From the NCBI RefSeq assembly GCF_000417875.1, contig NW_006920886.1:418120-482119 (forward strand): a DNA stretch of 64,000 bases. Reading direction: 5' to 3'. The notes below the pieces were generated by a model. The model was not told the DNA's origin and made no database searches. It was given only the letters and a program-made list of their open reading frames with translations. Positions 59,662-64,000 of this stretch are shown in pieces. How positions within the stretch are numbered: position 1 is the first letter of the stretch; every line of letters begins with the position of its first letter. Origin of the DNA: Pseudozyma flocculosa PF-1 (taxonomy: Eukaryota > Basidiomycota > Ustilaginomycetes > Ustilaginales > Ustilaginaceae). The translations under genes and the position numbers were made by a program.

Positions 59662-59820
59662 GACTCCCTTCCCCTGATCCTGCTCTCTGATCGCTTGATA
59701 CCGCCTGGGCCCTCATCGTCCGTGCCACTGTAGCATCAACGTCAGCTCCTTGGCCCCTCCTCTGTCCTCCACGGTACCCGCCGACAGCATCAGCGCAGGC
59801 CAGCCGGAGCGCGTCTCGCC

Positions 59821-61955
59821 ATGGCATCGGACGCTGCATTCGATCCCGACCTCTTGAGCATCGAGGTCGAGGCCATCATGTCGCCGAGGTCCGAGTCGTC
59901 AGCTGACTCGGGTTGGACCACCGACGACGACGGCGACGGCGACGGCGACGAGAGCCCCTGCGTCGACGAAGTGGCCAAAAGAATCTACTGCGTGTAAGCC
60001 TGGTGTGGCTCGGATGCCCTTTGCGCCCATGTCACGCCCGAGCTGCCTGCTGAGTCGCTTTCATCTTCGCGACGCTGCCGCAGGATCTGCGGAGGTTCGT
60101 CGAGCGACGCATGCCTCGCGGCCGACGAAAGCAACGTTGACGACATCGCCTGGATGTCAGAGTGGCGTAAGTCATGAGTGCCGCGACGCGTGCTCCTTCG
60201 TGCGCTCCGTCGCGCTGACTGCCTTGCCCGTACCGTCCACGCCCTATCCCCTCCTTCCGCGTCCTCCTTCGCCCGTCTTCGTCCGGCCTAGGCGCCCTGA
60301 TCAAGACGCACGAGTCATTGAACTTTGACGCGACTTCAAAGGGCAGGACCCTGCAAAGCAGGCAGCTTTCTGAGGCCTATCGAACCATCGCTGTGGGATA
60401 CTCCCGCTGGGTCGTCAACACACTGTACCGTCTTCAGCCTGACACGCCGTTGATCCGCGCCGTCCATGCGAGCTGCTACGACATCGTCGCCGGCTGCATC
60501 AATGGCTGCAGCATCATGCTGAGGCTGGCGAGCGTCGACACGCTGGCGCAGATCTATGACCTGGCGCCCGAGGATGTGTCGAGCGACGCGGACGCCGTCC
60601 AGGGCCGTCTCGGCTGTTGCGAGATGCGCTGGTCCGACGACTGGACCCCACAGGACATCGATCGCAGGCACTATGCAGGCGACCCGCAGTTCATCTCGCT
60701 CCAGACGGCCCTCGCCTTGGTCGACGACGAGAGCTACTGTGCCAAGGATCGCCTGCCGAGCCGCAACGGCATGGCTGTCAGCAGGGACGACCTCACCCTC
60801 AGGCTCCCGCCTGAGATCATCGAGCGCATCTCCGAGTTTATCATGGACGACTCGTGGGCTCATCACTACATCACTCGCAAGCGCAAGCCTGCCGCGACGA
60901 CGCGCGCCTCTCGACAGGCCGGCGGATCCCGTGGTACCGCCGCTCGGAGCAGGACGACGACGGCAACGACGGCGACGGAAGCGGCAGCACGCCGAGCTCG
61001 ACGCGCCGCAGCGCAGACACAGGTGCAGGCGCAGGGATCGAGCGCTGGTGGTGCACAGGGACGTCGCAGCACAGCCGATGGCAACGCCTCCGCTTCCCGA
61101 CCGCGCAGTGCGCGCCCCTCCGGCACTTCGGAGCGCGGCGCCATTGGACCCAACCGCGGAGAGACGGAGCAGGAGCCCGCGGCCGGCGCCACGGCCTCGA
61201 CTGGAGCCTCCCGCAGCCGCACCTCTTACTCACCTGCGTCCGGCGATCGCGGTCAGGTGGCCGAAGGCGACCGCACGCTGCTGGCCTGGATGGCCACCTG
61301 CAAGCGCCTCTACTTCTTTAGCTATCCCGCGCGCGTCTGGCGCTACCTCGTCATCAGCCGCGAGTCGAAGCTGTCATTCGTATGGCCTCCGGCACCCAGT
61401 CGTTGGAAGTTCGAAGGGTACGCCGACGATGAGCTCGAGTACGTCTCCCGCTCCTGCGGCCATGGGCTCTACCTGCAGGTCAAGCAGCCGGCCACGACGT
61501 CGACCGCCGCGCCGACGGCTGCATCAGGCACGGTGTCGGCAGCTCAGCCGGCCGCCGGCCAAGCGACGGCCACCCAGGGACAGACGCAGGCGCAGGCGCA
61601 GGCGCAGACGCAGACGCCATCGGCGACGTTTGAGATCCACACGGCAAACGACCTCGGCGGCGCCAGCTGCCGCTGCGCCGAATGCGAGGAGGAGCTGGCC
61701 AAGGCCATCCCCAAGGAGGAGGCTCTCGCCAAGGTGTCGCCGGAAAAGGTGTATCGCGGCTTGTCCAAGCTGCACGGCCTGCAGAACCGCGAGAGGATCT
61801 GCAACGCCGTCTACCGCCGTGACGCCGACTTGGCGGACCAATACTGGCAGCGTTTCCTTTCCGACGGCGTCTTGGGTCCAGTCGGGCTCCCCAGGATCGA
61901 CGAGTGGCTGGCCACGGGAGGCTTGGCCCAGCTGGTGGCGCAGCGGGCATCTCAG

Positions 61956-61986
<31 letters not shown>

Positions 61987-62123
61987 CGCCTGAGCAACAG
62001 GCTCGACCGCAGCGCCCTGAGCAGCAAAGGGGACGGCAGCCAGGGCAGGGCCAGCAGCAGCCGGCAAACCGCCAGCCCGACGATGAAGAGGTCGGCTCCG
62101 CGCCTCCATGCCAGGTGCAGTGA
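59821..62123 (+). CDS. F-box-like protein with poly-Gln tail
   Basis: Likely a substrate receptor of an SCF-type ubiquitin ligase, by analogy only. Exons 59821-59993, 60084-60166 and 60292-62123; introns of 90 and 125 bases (GTAAGC and GTAAGT donors); 695 residues. The N-terminal ~55 residues are acidic (TTDDDGDGDGDE). The first junction creates RIYCVICGGSSSDACL, a small cysteine motif. The second gives MSEWRALIKTHESLNF. The F-box-like helix is DLTLRLPPEIIERISEFIMD near residue 240. It is separated by a disordered Arg/Ala/Ser insert from LAWMATCKRLYFFSYPARVW, which looks like the second half of an F-box. Further on, SCRCAECEEEL may bind a metal. The tail has a poly-Gln run coded at about 61959-61985. 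Divergent from the large coiled-coil gene. The F-box call is moderate. Confidence 0.78.
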
Positions 62124-62748
62124 CGGTGGCAATCCTTGACGACCACCACGTCGGCCACACACGAGCCGAGACGAGGTAGATCGGCGACAAAGGGCGGGCG
62201 ACACGATCGAATCCTGACGAGCATAGCGAGCGCAATCATCAAAACCGGCGAATCCAGAGGAGAGCATCGACGCCGCACACCAAGAGCACCGAGCGTCGCA
62301 GCCCCGCGACGAGAGCCAGCGATCATGACGAAGGCCCCAAAAGACCAGTGCGGCGGTCAACGCGCCTCGGGCGTCCTCGACGGGCTACGACGACCTTCGA
62401 CGAGATTCGTTTGGTTGGGTTTTCATTGCGCGCGCAGACGAGTGGCGCGCGATGGGAGAGCGAAGAGCAGGCAGGCGATTCGGACAGCGTCAGACGAGAG
62501 ACAGAGAAGGGGGGAGAGGGAGAGGGGCAAAAAAGTCGGACCGGCCGGGTCGGATCGCTCGCTCGCTCGCTGCAGCCCAGGGCGGGACGAGGGTGCAGGC
62601 GGCTGGAAGGAGGCAAAAGTTGGTCGACCGGGTTTGGTATCATCGGCAGCCGGCGAGTGCAGAGGGGGGTGCGACAGAGAATTGGGTTGCAAGCTCGGGC
62701 CGGCAAGAAAAGGAGGCGAGGACAGGGGATGGGGTTGGGCGGTATTGT
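62124..62748. other. Convergent 3' intergenic region
   Basis: 625 bases between the stop codons of the F-box-like gene and ARF6. It has a GCTC run at 62557-62572 and purine-rich stretches. No gene is visible. Confidence 0.6.

Positions 62749-64000
<1,252 letters not shown>

Larger units (their letters stand above)
57580..59820. other. Divergent intergenic region of 2.2 kb
   Basis: No supportable gene. It carries GCAC and GTGC tetranucleotide runs (58391-58424, 58752-58774, 58917-58932), GGGCCTGGCCTGGCCTAGCC at 58673-58692, TTGGCCTGGCCAGGCC at 58821-58836, an AAGC run at 58634-58652, and a threefold CGCCACCAT repeat at 59635-59661. AATAAAAATT at 59585-59594 is the only AT-rich patch and could serve as a TATA-like element for the plus-strand gene. 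Confidence 0.55.

Overview
This is nuclear DNA from a filamentous or dimorphic fungus. It is most likely a basidiomycete, and my inference is a GC-rich member of the Ustilaginomycotina (the smut-related lineage). The evidence is very high GC with G/C-ending codons, short introns of about 90-430 bases that mostly begin GTGAGT and end CAG, and fungal protein families split by up to four introns. There is no operon structure, CRISPR array or bacterial gene. Three runs of N (27080-27349, 46530-47401, 63163-63375) are assembly gaps and each falls inside a gene.

Layout. 1-7624: the N-terminal part of the SWR1 chromatin-remodelling ATPase (minus, running off the left edge) and, divergently, an O-acetylhomoserine sulfhydrylase (MET17 type). 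8103-12188: an unrecognised coiled-coil protein. 14202-19191: VWA8, a large mitochondrial AAA+/VWA protein. 19821-21247: a mitochondrial DUF3429/TMEM69-like membrane protein, divergent from the actin-capping subunit CAP2 (22734-24222). 24508-25286: a small acidic protein of unknown function with two unusual splice donors. 25744-28180: the tRNA methyltransferase TRM11. 28502-30148: TAM41, the mitochondrial CDP-diacylglycerol synthase, divergent from the ESCRT-III subunit DID2/CHMP1 (30844-31830). 33901-35147: a secreted GH10 xylanase, convergent with a Zn2Cys6 regulator (35315-38179). 38180-45873: a 7.7 kb gene-poor island rich in microsatellites and GGTACGG repeats. 45874-47706: an unrecognised gene broken by a gap. 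48151-49647: an SMN (survival motor neuron) homologue. 50467-57579: a 2295-residue unrecognised coiled-coil protein. 59821-62123: an F-box-like protein. 62749 to the right edge: an ARF6-type GTPase.

The genes are mostly unrelated housekeeping functions, as expected for a eukaryotic chromosome. Three loosely connected themes are visible. One is mitochondrial membrane and ATPase proteins (VWA8, the DUF3429 protein, TAM41). Another is actin and membrane traffic (CAP2, DID2, ARF6). The third is RNA biology (TRM11, SMN). The xylanase next to a Zn2Cys6 factor is the only pair whose position hints at a regulatory link, and that is speculation. I found no clearly new multi-gene system. The most unusual items are the two large coiled-coil proteins I cannot place, the Tudor-less SMN with a greatly expanded linker, the acidic protein with two GTTCGT donors, and the repeat-rich island.
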